Assembly: GCA_947581895.1 (NCBI GenBank)
Contig: CANPWE010000008.1
Location: forward strand, 1 to 46,428
Length of the DNA stretch: 46,428 bases
Reading direction: 5' to 3'
Origin: an uncultured Clostridia bacterium
Lineage (GTDB): Bacteria > Bacillota > Clostridia > TANB77 > CAG-508
The notes under the pieces are model-generated. The model made no database searches and had not been told where the DNA came from. It was given only the letters and a program-made list of their open reading frames with translations. Positions 36,018-46,195 of the stretch are shown here, in pieces (within the stretch, counting starts at the first letter, position 1; every line of letters starts with the position of its first letter). Both the position numbers and the translations under genes were made by a program.

Positions 36018-37388
36018 TTAGCGTAATCCGAGTGCTTTCATTGCTTCATTGATATTTTTCACACCTATTATATCTAATTTATAGCTCTCTTTCAATAGCT
36101 TTTTATTACTTTCTGGAATTATACAAGTTTTAAACCCTAATTTTTCAGCTTCTTTTAATCTTTTATCAATTAAATTTACTGTTCTGATTTCACCTGTAAG
36201 TCCAACTTCTCCAATAACAACTACATCTTTAGAAATACTTAAATTTTTAAAACTTGATGCTACTGCAGAAATAATTCCTAAATCTATAGCTGGCTCTGTA
36301 ATTTTCATTCCACTTACTATATTTACATAAGCATCTTGATTTCCTAAATTAAACCCTGCCTTTTTTTCTAAAACAGCCATCAATAATGTTAATCTATTAT
36401 AATCTATTCCATTTGCATTTCTTCTAGGCATTCCAAATATACTTGGTGTTGTTAATGCTTGTAATTCTATTAATAATGGTCTTGTTCCCTCCATACTTGC
36501 AACTATTACAGAACCTGCTGGATTATCATCTCTTTCTGATATCAAAACTGCTGATGGATTAGTTATTTCTACCATTCCTTCATTTTGCATTTCAAACATT
36601 CCTACTTCATTTGTTGAACCAAATCTATTTTTTACACCTCTTAAAATTCTATATGAAAAATATCTTTCTCCTTCTAAATATAAAACTGTATCTACCATAT
36701 GTTCTAATACTCTTGGTCCTGCTATATTTCCCTCTTTTGTAACATGTCCAATAATTATAGTTGTTATTCCATTTGTTTTACATAATTTCATTATTCTAGC
36801 TGTAATTTCTCTTACTTGACTTACTGTTCCAGGTGCTGATGTTATTTCATCTGAATACATTGTTTGAATAGAATCTATAATAACAAGTTTTGGATTCATA
36901 TCTAAAATAGCTGTTTGAATTATATCCATATCTGTTTCACCAAGAAACATTAAATCATTGTTTTTTATTCCTAATCTATCTGCTCTTATTTTTATTTGTT
37001 CAGCTGATTCTTCCCCAGATACATATAATACTTTACCTTCACCTTTTACTTTATCACAAATTTGTAAAATTAAGGTTGATTTACCAATTCCTGGCTCACC
37101 ACCTAATAATACTAAAGATCCATTTACTAAACCACCACCTAATACTCGGTCTAGTTCATCAAAACCTGATGATATTCTTGTATCTTCTTTACCTATTACT
37201 TCATTTAGTTTAAGGGGTTTACAACTCTTTTTTTCTGTAATTGCCATTCCTGATTTATCATTTATTTTACTTAATTTTTCCTCATAAAAACTATTCCATT
37301 CATTACATCCTGGGCATTTACCTAACCATTTACTTGATTCATATCCACAATTACTACATACAAATACTGTTTTTATTTTGTTTGACAT
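36018..37388 (-). CDS. radA: DNA repair protein RadA (branch migration helicase)
   Basis: 456 residues. N-terminal C4 zinc finger (CSNCGYESSKWLGKCPGC), RecA-like ATPase with GEPGIGKST and the RadA-specific KNRFG motif, then a Lon-like C-terminal domain (ISAVASSFKNLSISKDVVVIGEVGLTGEIRTV). It processes recombination intermediates; known to interact with DisA in Bacillus. Adjacent to disA. Confidence 0.98.
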   Translation of the reverse strand: MSNKIKTVFVCSNCGYESSKWLGKCPGCNEWNSFYEEKLSKINDKSGMAITEKKSCKPLKLNEVIGKEDTRISSGFDELDRVLGGGLVNGSLVLLGGEPGIGKSTLILQICDKVKGEGKVLYVSGEESAEQIKIRADRLGIKNNDLMFLGETDMDIIQTAILDMNPKLVIIDSIQTMYSDEITSAPGTVSQVREITARIMKLCKTNGITTIIIGHVTKEGNIAGPRVLEHMVDTVLYLEGERYFSYRILRGVKNRFGSTNEVGMFEMQNEGMVEITNPSAVLISERDDNPAGSVIVASMEGTRPLLIELQALTTPSIFGMPRRNANGIDYNRLTLLMAVLEKKAGFNLGNQDAYVNIVSGMKITEPAIDLGIISAVASSFKNLSISKDVVVIGEVGLTGEIRTVNLIDKRLKEAEKLGFKTCIIPESNKKLLKESYKLDIIGVKNINEAMKALGLR

Positions 37389-37469
37389 TTTTTCCTCCTT
37401 TTTTATATTTATAAGTAATTTTATATATGTACAAAAAGCTTTAAAAAAGTTTGTGTTCTATAAATTAAA

Positions 37470-39950
37470 TTATTCTACACTTTTTAAGGATTCAATCATA
37501 TCAATTTTTTTCAAGTTTTTATGAGTAAAAATATTTACTATAATTGTAAATATTGTTGTTATTAATGTTGCATATATATAACTTTGAGTGTTTACATGTC
37601 TTACAAACATTAATGTTTCTATTTCACATGTAGTTATTATAAAATGACCTAAATATACACCAAATATTAATCCTAATGCAATTCCTATTATAGTTAATAT
37701 AATATTTTCCTTTGTTATATAATTATCTACTTCTTTATCATAAAAACCTAATACCTTTAATGTTGCAATTTCTCTTTTTCTTTCACTTATATTTATATTT
37801 GATAAATTATACATTACTACAAATGCTAGTATAGCTGCTGAAACTACTAAAATTAAAACAACTGAGTCTAAAGAATCCATCATATCTTTAACAGAATTTA
37901 TAATATCTTTAGAGGTAGTAATACTAGCTACAGATTCATTATTTAAAATACTTTCATCAAGTTTTTGGCTATTTTCATCAGATAAGTCTTTTGTTGTAAC
38001 TAATACTACATTTTCTTTATATTCTCCAAAAATTTTTTCATATGTGTTTTTACTTAAATATGCATAATTATTAATATAATTTTCCACTTGTGCTTGAACT
38101 TGTAATTTATATTCATTATTTTGTTCATCTTTAAATGATATTTCATTTACTTGTTTTACTTCTAATAATTTGGCAGTTTTTTCACTTAAAATAACTTTAT
38201 CTTCTTCAACATTTACATTATTATAATTATTATTTATATCATTTAAACTAATAACTTTTTCTAATTCTTTTGGATTATCTGTTACCACTAAATTAATTTC
38301 ATAATTTTTATCATTATTGTATATTTTTACTGTTTCCATTCTAATTGGAACATAGTCTATTATATTCTCATTTTCTTTTAACTCTTGTTTTAATCCATCA
38401 TTTCCTTTATCTGATTTTAGAGTTATCATTTTATCATATTTTGATACATTTTCAAATTGATAATTAACTATACTAGAAATAGAATCTTTAAGCCCAAACC
38501 CTGCAAGTATTAAAGCAGTACAACCAGCTATTCCAATAATTGTTACAAATACACGAATTTTGTACCTAAACAAATTTCTTATTGTAATCTTATTAGAAAA
38601 TTTTAAGTGATTCCATATAAAATGAATATGTTCTAATATTGTTCTTTTCCCTGCCTTTTGAGCTTTTGGTCTCATTAATATTGATGGAGTATGTATCAAT
38701 TCCTTATGTGTTGCAATTATACAAGAACCACAAATACATAAAATTCCTATTAATAAACCTATCATTCCCAAAATAACATTAAATTCTATTATAAAATCTG
38801 GAATTGTAAATAACATTTGATATATATTCCATATGATACTAGGAATTAATCTAAAGCCTATTGTCATACCAAGAATTCCACCTATTGTAGTTGCAGATAA
38901 TGAATATATAATATATTTTATCATTATTCTAAGATTATTAAATCCCAAAGCTTTTAATGTTCCTAATTCTTGCCTATCTTCATCTATCATTCTGGTCATT
39001 GAAACTAAACTTACTAATACAGCTATTATATAAAATACTAATGGAAATACATTACCTATTTTTTCTATACTTTGTGTTGCATCAATAAAATCAGTATATC
39101 CCTGATTATTAGTTCTATCTGTAATATACCATGTTGGTGTTGTAAGATTTGATTGATCTATATCTTGATTTTGTAATTTTGCTAAATTAATATACTCTCC
39201 ATATACTTCATTAAATCTAGCATCTTGTCTATCTTGTTTTATTTCATCAATCTTATTTTTCGTTGTTTCTATTAATTCTTTGTATTCATTTGTACTTGTT
39301 GTTAAATTTTTTGCATTTTGTACTGTTAGATATATAGAATTATAATAGTTTTGATTAAATACACTATTTTGAGCATAAGCATAATAATTTATTTGACCTT
39401 TTCCTAAATTTGTGTTTCCTCTTTTTCTTGAAAAATATAATGGACTTTGTACTATACCTACTATTTTATATTCCTTTTTTAATAATTCATTATCTTCGAA
39501 TTTTATTGTATCTCCAATATTTATATGTTCTTCTTCTATAAATTTTTTCTCTACAACTATTTCATCATCTTTTTTTGGTAAATTACCTTCTATTAATGAT
39601 ATTTTATTTATATTATCATTAATTCCTATCATCTTAATTATATATTCTTCTTTATCTGTTTTCATAATAACATCTTTAGAATATATACCTTCTACTTTAT
39701 CTATATTTTCAATCTCTTTTATTTTATTTATATCATTATCAGTTAACCCTAAAGTAGAAACAATCTCTATATCATATACATCATTTTTATCTAAATATGT
39801 ATCTAATGTTTTTAACATATCTGGAGATGTAGCTTGTATTCCTGCAAAAAAACCAACACCTAATAATGCCATACACATTAGTGAAATAAATCTTTTATAT
39901 GTACTTTTTATTTTTCTAAAACTACTTGTTAATATTCTATTTTTTTTCAT
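37470..39950 (-). CDS. FtsX-like ABC transporter permease
   Basis: 826 residues with a MacB/FtsX-type layout. N-terminal helix (about 17-37), a large extracellular domain (to about 290), three helices (LVFYIIAVLVSLVS..., TTIGGILGMTIG..., ILGMIGLLIGILC), then a second copy of helix, extracellular domain (about 500-670) and three C-terminal helices. Two FtsX domains in one chain. Start ATG overlaps the ATPase stop (TAATG). Such exporters handle lipoproteins, peptides or lipids; substrate unknown. Confidence 0.9.
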   Translation of the reverse strand: MKKNRILTSSFRKIKSTYKRFISLMCMALLGVGFFAGIQATSPDMLKTLDTYLDKNDVYDIEIVSTLGLTDNDINKIKEIENIDKVEGIYSKDVIMKTDKEEYIIKMIGINDNINKISLIEGNLPKKDDEIVVEKKFIEEEHINIGDTIKFEDNELLKKEYKIVGIVQSPLYFSRKRGNTNLGKGQINYYAYAQNSVFNQNYYNSIYLTVQNAKNLTTSTNEYKELIETTKNKIDEIKQDRQDARFNEVYGEYINLAKLQNQDIDQSNLTTPTWYITDRTNNQGYTDFIDATQSIEKIGNVFPLVFYIIAVLVSLVSMTRMIDEDRQELGTLKALGFNNLRIMIKYIIYSLSATTIGGILGMTIGFRLIPSIIWNIYQMLFTIPDFIIEFNVILGMIGLLIGILCICGSCIIATHKELIHTPSILMRPKAQKAGKRTILEHIHFIWNHLKFSNKITIRNLFRYKIRVFVTIIGIAGCTALILAGFGLKDSISSIVNYQFENVSKYDKMITLKSDKGNDGLKQELKENENIIDYVPIRMETVKIYNNDKNYEINLVVTDNPKELEKVISLNDINNNYNNVNVEEDKVILSEKTAKLLEVKQVNEISFKDEQNNEYKLQVQAQVENYINNYAYLSKNTYEKIFGEYKENVVLVTTKDLSDENSQKLDESILNNESVASITTSKDIINSVKDMMDSLDSVVLILVVSAAILAFVVMYNLSNINISERKREIATLKVLGFYDKEVDNYITKENIILTIIGIALGLIFGVYLGHFIITTCEIETLMFVRHVNTQSYIYATLITTIFTIIVNIFTHKNLKKIDMIESLKSVE

Positions 39951-40651
39951 TACCATTCAATCTCCTCTACTTCTTTAGGATTTTCATTTATGATAATATC
40001 TTCTACTTCACCATTTTTAAATTTAACAATTTTATCTGCCATTTCTGCTATACTACTATTATGTGTAACAATAACCACTGTCATTTTTTCATTTTTACAG
40101 GTATCTTGTAATAGTTTTAAAATTTGTTTTCCTGTTTTGTAATCTAATGCTCCTGTTGGTTCATCACAAAGTAATAATTTAGGATTTTTGGCAATTGCTC
40201 TTGCTATTGCTACTCTTTGTTGTTCACCTCCAGATAATTGTGATGGGAAATTATCTTTTCTATTACTTAATCCAACTTTATCTAATATCTCTTTTGGTTC
40301 TAAATAATCATCACATAATTGTACTGCTATTTCTACATTTTCAAGTGCTGTTAAATTTTGTATTAAATTATAAAATTGAAACACAAATCCTATATCTTTT
40401 CTTCTGTATTCTATTAACCCCCTTCCTTTAAGTTTTGTTATATCTTTTTTATCTATTATCAGTTTTCCAGATGTTGCTGTATCCATTCCACCTAATATAT
40501 TAAGAGTAGTTGTTTTACCAGCTCCACTTGGTCCTAGAATACAAACTAATTCTCCTTTTTCTATATTAAAACTTGCTTTTTTTAGTGCATTTATTTCTAT
40601 TTCTCCCATTTTATAGATTTTACTTATATCTTTGAACTCTATATATGCCAT
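39950..40651 (-). CDS. ABC transporter ATP-binding protein (LolD/MacB type)
   Basis: 233 residues. Walker [11 protein letters not shown]-loop [10 protein letters not shown], signature LSGGEQQR, Walker [13 protein letters not shown], switch H VIVTHN. The GALD and [18 protein letters not shown] pattern places it with exporters that energise FtsX-like permeases. Coupled to the downstream permease gene, forming a two-gene transporter. Confidence 0.96.
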   Translation of the reverse strand: MAYIEFKDISKIYKMGEIEINALKKASFNIEKGELVCILGPSGAGKTTTLNILGGMDTATSGKLIIDKKDITKLKGRGLIEYRRKDIGFVFQFYNLIQNLTALENVEIAVQLCDDYLEPKEILDKVGLSNRKDNFPSQLSGGEQQRVAIARAIAKNPKLLLCDEPTGALDYKTGKQILKLLQDTCKNEKMTVVIVTHNSSIAEMADKIVKFKNGEVEDIIINENPKEVEEIEW

Positions 40652-40697
40652 TTATATTTCCTCCTTGTATTTGTTTAATACTAGTAATTTTTTGTGC

Positions 40698-43031
40698 TTA
40701 TATATTTTTTTTCTTGTTTTTATAATCTCCATTTGTATCATCATTTTTCTTCTTAGTTTTAGTATGTTCTTCACCACATATATCATGTGTTATATTATTC
40801 CTCTTAAAATATTCAATATAAGTATCATTACAACTGCTATTAGCAATTTTCCCTGTTTCTCTACAAATTTCTACTTGTTCAACAGAATCACACACATCAA
40901 AATCTGCTTTAATTAAATCTTTATGTATATTATTCATGACATTTGACCAAATTTGAGTAGCCATAGAATCTGCCCCTTCATTAATTGTTTCATTATAGTC
41001 AAACCCAAACCATGTTGCTGCTGTATAATATTTAGTAAATCCACATAGCCATTTATCATAATTATCATTTGTAGTTCCTGTTTTAGCTGCAACCTCAAAA
41101 CCATCTATTTTGCATGTTTTTGCAGTACCTTTTTCACCTTCTACAGGTTGAGTTAATAATTCTTTTAATACATATGCTGTATCTTCTGAATACACAACTT
41201 TATTCTTTTGTTTTGGCTCAATAATTACATTTCCATTTGCATCTTCAATTTTTGTGTAAAAAATTGGTTCTATATACACACCATCATTTGCAATTGTTGC
41301 ATATGCAGCAGCCATTTCTAGTGGACTTATGCCTTTTTCTAGGCCTCCTAAAGCCAAACTTAAATTATTATCTCCTTCTGTTAAAGTAGTTATTCCTTGG
41401 TTTTTTAAATATTTTATAGATTTTTTTGTACCCAATTCTTCCATCATTTTTACAAAAGGTATATTTTGCGAAGATTCTACAGCTCTTCTTACTGTAATTT
41501 TTCCAAGCTCATTTTCACAATCTTCTGGAGTATAATTTCCATCAAATGTTGTTAATGTATCATTATATATAGTTAATGGAGTTATAATATCTTCTTCTAA
41601 TGCAGGGCCTAAAACTGCTATTGGTTTTATTGCAGAACCTGTTTGTCTTAGTGCTTGTGTTGCTCTATTAAATCCTCTTGAAGTATCTTTTTCACCTAAT
41701 CCTCCAACACATGCTACAACTTGTCCATTTGTATGGTCAATTATAACCATAGCAGCCTGAGTTGTTGCTTCTTTATTTATTGTTGATTTTAACATATATT
41801 TATCTTTTTTGCACTCATTTTCTGTTTTTTCTTGAATATCTGAATCTTGTGTACTATATATTGTTAAACCTGCCCAATATAAATAATTTGTTGCAAAAGT
41901 TTTAGACATATTTTTTTCTTTTTCCAAATCTGAAATCACTCTTGAGATAGTAGCATCTGCCATATATGAATATACTGCATCACCATCAGGCTTAACATCT
42001 CCTTTTTTAAAACTTAATCCATTTTCAACTTCTTCTATGGCATCTCTGTATTCAGATTTTTTTATATATCCTTCTTCTAACATAACATTTAATACAGTTT
42101 CAGTTCTATCTTTAATTTCTTCTGAATTATCTATTTCATCATAAAAAGGATTATATGAATTTGGTGAATGATTAATTCCAGCTAAATAGGCACATTCTGC
42201 TAAATCTAGGTCTGTAACATTTTTATCAAAATAATATTCAGCTCCCATTTCAACTCCATAAACATTAGGTGCAACATAAATTATGTTCAAATATGCTTCT
42301 AAAATTTCATCTTTGGTTAAAACCATTTCTGTTTTAATTGCTTTATCCCATTCATTAATTTTTCTAAATACTGTTGCTTCATTTTCACCTGTTATATTTT
42401 TTACTAATTGCTGTGTTATTGTACTTCCACCAAAAGATGATGAACCACCATTTTTAATATATGAAATAGTAGCACCTATAGTTCTTTTTAAATTTATCCC
42501 ATTATGCTTATAGAAATTTTTATCTTCTATTGATACATATGCATTTATTAAATCTTCTGGTATTTCATCTAAACTTACCTTTTTATGAATTCTTTGTTCT
42601 CCCAAAACTGCAATTTCATTTCCTGTTGAATCTAATATTATTGAATTTTCACAAACTAGAATATCTTTAATTATTTTATTCCATTTATATAGTGAAATTA
42701 AAAACATTACTAATATAATTATTAATATAATTACTATACAAATAATTATTCTTTTTTTCAACTTTTTTCTTTTTAATTTTTTTTCTACATCAATTACCTG
42801 TAAACTAACTTCTTTTGGAAGAGTATTATTTGTTAATTCATTATTATTCTCACCCTTTTCTTTTTTATTTATTTTTCTTTTGTTCTTTTTTAATTTTACA
42901 TTATTCTCCTTTTTTTTATTATTATTTTTTTTTTTTTTATTTTCTTTTTTTTTTTGCTTTTCTTTTAATCTTTTGCGGACTTTTTCTTTGTTAATTTTCT
43001 CTTTAATTTTCAAATTTTTCAGTCCTTTCAT
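40698..43031 (-). CDS. Class A penicillin-binding protein (PBP1A-like)
   Basis: 777 residues. An extremely Lys/Asn-rich cytoplasmic tail (1-85) is followed by a membrane helix (about 94-115). The GT51 glycosyltransferase (SLDEIPEDLINAYVSIEDKNFYKHNG, then GSTITQQLVKN) comes next, and then the transpeptidase with GSAIKPI (SxxK), SSQN and AAKTGTT. It polymerises and crosslinks peptidoglycan. The tail is coded by long A tracts (14, 11 and 8 bases), prone to slippage. It ends close to the ABC ATPase gene. Confidence 0.95.
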   Translation of the reverse strand: MKGLKNLKIKEKINKEKVRKRLKEKQKKKENKKKKNNNKKKENNVKLKKNKRKINKKEKGENNNELTNNTLPKEVSLQVIDVEKKLKRKKLKKRIIICIVIILIIILVMFLISLYKWNKIIKDILVCENSIILDSTGNEIAVLGEQRIHKKVSLDEIPEDLINAYVSIEDKNFYKHNGINLKRTIGATISYIKNGGSSSFGGSTITQQLVKNITGENEATVFRKINEWDKAIKTEMVLTKDEILEAYLNIIYVAPNVYGVEMGAEYYFDKNVTDLDLAECAYLAGINHSPNSYNPFYDEIDNSEEIKDRTETVLNVMLEEGYIKKSEYRDAIEEVENGLSFKKGDVKPDGDAVYSYMADATISRVISDLEKEKNMSKTFATNYLYWAGLTIYSTQDSDIQEKTENECKKDKYMLKSTINKEATTQAAMVIIDHTNGQVVACVGGLGEKDTSRGFNRATQALRQTGSAIKPIAVLGPALEEDIITPLTIYNDTLTTFDGNYTPEDCENELGKITVRRAVESSQNIPFVKMMEELGTKKSIKYLKNQGITTLTEGDNNLSLALGGLEKGISPLEMAAAYATIANDGVYIEPIFYTKIEDANGNVIIEPKQKNKVVYSEDTAYVLKELLTQPVEGEKGTAKTCKIDGFEVAAKTGTTNDNYDKWLCGFTKYYTAATWFGFDYNETINEGADSMATQIWSNVMNNIHKDLIKADFDVCDSVEQVEICRETGKIANSSCNDTYIEYFKRNNITHDICGEEHTKTKKKNDDTNGDYKNKKKNI
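42910..42955 (-). repeat. Homopolymer tracts in the PBP coding sequence
   Basis: On the plus strand T14 (42925-42938), T11 (42945-42955) and T8 (42910-42917), i.e. poly-A in the coding strand, encoding the Lys-rich tail. Lengths are not multiples of three, so any slippage shifts the frame before the membrane helix. Confidence 0.9.
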
Positions 43032-43102
43032 TTAAATTGCTTTTCTATTATATCACAAATTAAAAAAAAAAAATAGCACAGAACTATAAAATTTCCATGC
43101 TA

Positions 43103-43181
43103 ATTATCACTATTCAACACTTCTCACATAACCAAACTTTGCAGAGTAGTCAAATTCAATAGTTATGTAATGCTTTTGCAG
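43103..43181. repeat. Dispersed palindromic element, copy C (left part), overlapping a gene end
   Basis: Left flank ATCACTATTCAACACTTCTCA...GCAGAGTAG, then the arm start (TCAAATTCAATAGTTATG) and TAATGCTTTTGCAG. Thirty-nine bases (43143-43181) are identical to copy D at 46358-46396. No right half follows; instead the repeat continues into the 3' end of the LOG-like gene. Confidence 0.8.
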
Positions 43182-43698
43182 CATTAATTGCCTCTTTTAC
43201 AGCTTGTTCAGGTGTTGTAACTTCAATACATTTCAATCTTTTTCTTTCATCTATATATGTATTTGAAACCTTTTTAGCCCAACCTGAAAAATTTGAAACA
43301 GTTATTATAGGAATACCTGCTTGATATGCAATTGCCATTTCTGTTAAAGTACCTGAACCTCCTCCAATTGCAATAATTACATCACAAGATAAAACTAAAG
43401 TAAATTCTCTTCCACCACCAATGCCTAATCCACATGGAATAAGTACATCTGGTTTAAAATCCCCATAAATTTCTTTATCTTTTCCACCTGTTATTCCTAC
43501 TGTTAATCCTCCATTTTTATTAGCTTCTATTGCCGCATTTGTTGATAATGAGCTATATTCTTTTTCAGCTCCATATACTAAAATATTATTACTATTTGCA
43601 ATTAACTCTCCTAATTTTTTTGCAAAATTCAAAGCTTCTTCACTATAATCTAAATCAGCGGCAGAACCCATTATTCCTATCTGGATTTTTTTCATCAT
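43156..43698 (-). CDS. LOG/TIGR00725-like Rossmann protein
   Basis: 180 residues with the nucleotide-binding pattern IGIMGSAADLDYSEEALNFAKKLGELIA and GGGSGTLTEMAIAYQAGIPI, as in the TIGR00725 / lysine decarboxylase-like (LOG-related) family. Members hydrolyse nucleotide monophosphates or bind nucleotides; the reaction here is not known. The last codons (KALHNY and stop) come from repeat copy C, so the C-terminus has been redefined by the element. The start overlaps the end of the broken phosphoribosyltransferase-like gene by about 40 bases, suggesting a linked function in nucleotide handling. Confidence 0.8.
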   Translation of the reverse strand: MMKKIQIGIMGSAADLDYSEEALNFAKKLGELIANSNNILVYGAEKEYSSLSTNAAIEANKNGGLTVGITGGKDKEIYGDFKPDVLIPCGLGIGGGREFTLVLSCDVIIAIGGGSGTLTEMAIAYQAGIPIITVSNFSGWAKKVSNTYIDERKRLKCIEVTTPEQAVKEAINAAKALHNY

Positions 43699-44630
43699 AC
43701 ATCAATCCTCTCCTTAAAATATTTACTATTCTATCATTACCTTTTGTATTAATTATTCTTTCTGGTAAATTTTTAATATAAATTTCTTTACCAGTTAAAC
43801 TTTCAATCTGATTCCATAAAAACATTGACCTTAATAAACAACCATTTGAGAAAAAGACTACATATTCATCTGGAATTGATGCTCTTTCTTTAGGGTCTCC
43901 AAATGGTGTAAAATATGGTGCTTTACAAATTCTTCCTGTACTATCAAGTTCTGACATTCCTGATTGAACAATACCAAAATAAAAATCTCTTTCACATATT
44001 TGATCTATTACATCTTTTCCTAATAAACAACCACACTTTAATCCTTTTTTTGTTGTTTCATTAAAATATTTATATGATTCTTCTGTAGAAATACATGCCC
44101 TTATTCCTTCAACACCTATTCCATTTTCTTTGAATTGTTTTATTATATTTCTTAAAACTTCTCCAGAAAAAACAACATCATCAAATAATAAAATTTCTTG
44201 TTGTCCTTTTTTCTTTAAATCCTCTGAAATGCGTTTTATCTGTTCACTAACAGGAACTTTATCATTTTCCTTTCTTGGTACTAAATCTTTTGATCCGCTT
44301 CATTCTTGTACAATCTAAATAATATATATCATTATCATTATTATCAGAATCATATAAATAAATTTTATCTAATGATACTATTGGAATATTCTCTGAATCT
44401 TGTAGAACTTCTTGTACATATTTTTCCATTTCTTCTTCACTTATAATTTCTACATTATTTTTAAATATTCTATTTACATCTTTTCTAAAATCAGCTCTTA
44501 AAATTTCTATGTCTTCTTCACTTGGTAATTTCATTCCATTTTGCTCATAATTAAAATCTAAAGCATTTTTTCCATTTAAAATTCTTACAATATCATTACT
44601 AAATACTATTCCCTTATCTATTATTCTCAC
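43655..44630 (-). pseudogene. Phosphoribosyltransferase-like gene broken by a frameshift
   Basis: The 5' frame (44630-44262) gives 122 residues whose homologous part ends YYLDCTR. A second frame, open from 44299 to 43655, continues SKDLVPRKENDKVPV..., holds the PRPP-binding loop QEILLFDDVVFSGEVLRNII and ends ...NNGFCR. Deleting one G near 44297 would join them (TRMNGSKDLV) into a protein of about 320 residues. The frames match at CTR...SK without loss of other sequence, so this is a single-base indel, a sequencing error or rarely a programmed shift. The ORF track shows only the 100-residue C-terminal piece. Family: PRTase-like; substrate unknown. Confidence 0.75.
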
Positions 44631-44690
44631 TTTATATCACCTCTTAATCTTATATAATATTAATTTTTTATTTTTTGTTATATATAATAA

Positions 44691-46010
44691 CTAATAATTT
44701 TCTTTTATAATTTTAATTGCTTCATCTAATGAAACTTCAGACTGTTCTCCAGTTTCCATATTTTTTATTGAAACTGTATTATTTTTTATTTCATCTTCAC
44801 CAATAATAATAATATATGGAATATTTAACCTACTTGCATATTTAAATTGATTTTTTATTTTAGCTTTATCTGTATATATTTGAGTATTTATATCATTTGT
44901 TCTTAATTTAGTAGCTATTTCTATACTTTTTGAAAAATCATCTATCATTGAAACAATCATTACTTTAGATATTGAACGATTTCCTGCTTGTATTATTTTA
45001 TTATCATTTAATTGGAAAAATAATCTTGTAAGTCCTATTGAAATTCCTACACCAGGCATTTTTTTGTCTGTATAATATTCAGATAAATTATCATATCTTC
45101 CTCCTGAACACACACTTCCTAATTGTCTATATTTATTTAAAAATGTTTCATATACTGTTCCAGTATAGTAATCTAATCCTCTTGCTATTGTTAAATCAAT
45201 TTTATAATTTTCTGCTGGAACTCCAAATAATTTTATATTATTTGTAACTTCATCTAATTCATTTATTCCCAAAATAAATAATTCATTATCTATATTCATA
45301 TTTCTTAAAGATTTTATTGTTTCTTCAACATTTCCTGAAATAGAAATAAAATTAATAATAGTTTCTATTTTGTCTTTTTCCAATCCTAATTCTTTCATTT
45401 CTTTAATAACATTTTCTTTACCAATTTTATCTATTTTATCAATTATTCTTAATATATCTATAGATTGATTTTTAAGGTCTAAATATTCAAATAATCCATT
45501 TAATATTTTTCTATTATTTATACTAATTGTAAAATCATCAAAACCTAATTGTGTAAATGTATTATATATTACACTTGGTAATTCTGCATCATTTATTAAA
45601 CTTAGTTCATTTTCACCAATTATATCTATATCACATTGATAAAATTCACGAAATCTTCCTCTTTGAGCTTTTTCTCCTCTATATACTTTTCCTATTTGAT
45701 ATCTTCTAAATGGAAATGTTAAATTAGGATAATATTCAGTAACATATTTTGCAAGTGGTACTGTTAAATCAAACCTTAAAGATAAGTCTGATTCTCCTTT
45801 ATTAAATCTATAAATTTGTTTTTCTGTTTCTCCACCTGCTTTTGCTAATAATACTTCTGATGATTCTATAATAGGTGTATCTAATGGTAAAAATCCGAAT
45901 TTCTCATATGTTTTTTTAATTTTCTCTTTCATTTCATTAAATAATATTTGTTCATTTGGTAATAATTCCATAAAACCAGGTAATGTTTTTGGTAATACTT
46001 TTTCATTCAT
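44691..46010 (-). CDS. hisS: Histidyl-tRNA synthetase
   Basis: 439 residues, class II. Motif 2 FPFRRYQIGKVYRGEKAQRGRFREFYQCD, the His-specific LDYYTGTVYE and SGGRYDNL, and motif 3 GVGISIGLTRL are intact. The C-terminal anticodon-binding domain (KVMIVSMIDDFSKSIEIATKLR) is present. RBS AGGAGGAATT 4 bases before ATG. It is controlled by the leader at 46040-46200, not by a T-box. Confidence 0.98.
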   Translation of the reverse strand: MNEKVLPKTLPGFMELLPNEQILFNEMKEKIKKTYEKFGFLPLDTPIIESSEVLLAKAGGETEKQIYRFNKGESDLSLRFDLTVPLAKYVTEYYPNLTFPFRRYQIGKVYRGEKAQRGRFREFYQCDIDIIGENELSLINDAELPSVIYNTFTQLGFDDFTISINNRKILNGLFEYLDLKNQSIDILRIIDKIDKIGKENVIKEMKELGLEKDKIETIINFISISGNVEETIKSLRNMNIDNELFILGINELDEVTNNIKLFGVPAENYKIDLTIARGLDYYTGTVYETFLNKYRQLGSVCSGGRYDNLSEYYTDKKMPGVGISIGLTRLFFQLNDNKIIQAGNRSISKVMIVSMIDDFSKSIEIATKLRTNDINTQIYTDKAKIKNQFKYASRLNIPYIIIIGEDEIKNNTVSIKNMETGEQSEVSLDEAIKIIKENY

Positions 46011-46046
46011 AATAATTCCTCCTCTAAATTTATAATATTAAAAAAA

Positions 46047-46078
46047 GACTATGTAAGTTTTATATAACCTACATAGCC
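46047..46078 (-). terminator. Attenuator terminator in the hisS leader
   Basis: Minus strand GGCTATGTAGGTT/AACTTACATAGTC 13-bp stem (G-U pairs allowed), 6-base loop, then a run of seven U, ending about 30 bases before the hisS start. Confidence 0.85.
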
Positions 46079-46079
46079 T

Positions 46080-46160
46080 TTTTATTATAGCATTGTAGGC
46101 ACGAATATTAACACTCGTACCTACGCATATAACTACGCAATACAAGTGCTCCTACAATGA
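46080..46160 (-). promoter_or_regulatory. Mutually exclusive pairings of the hisS attenuator
   Basis: Minus-strand RNA. CAUUGUAGG-GCAC (46159-46147, overlapping the last His codon) can pair with GUGCCUACAAUG (about 46102-46091). The CCUACA part of the latter can instead pair with UGUAGG in the terminator's 5' arm, an antiterminator. A third helix UAGGUACGA/UCGUGCCUA competes. These alternatives match a leader-peptide attenuator. Confidence 0.6.
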
Positions 46161-46195
46161 TGATGTAATTCAATATTTATTATATATATATTCAT
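46133..46195 (-). CDS. Histidine-rich leader peptide of hisS
   Basis: A 20-codon ORF, far below the track cutoff. RBS GAAGG is 8 bases before the ATG at 46195. It contains three consecutive CAT codons (ELHHHCR) and ends at TAG 46133. It sits between the promoter and the hisS attenuator terminator. Three His codons in 20 is far above chance, and the peptide directly precedes a histidine-related gene, so the peptide is proposed as a regulatory leader whose slow translation signals low His-tRNA. Confidence 0.75.
   Translation of the reverse strand: MNIYIINIELHHHCRSTCIA

Noticed and set aside
39412-39978. 188-aa plus-strand ORF
   Set aside because: Antisense shadow of the ABC permease; Ser/Ile/Phe-rich composition typical of the complement of Lys/Asn-rich coding sequence.
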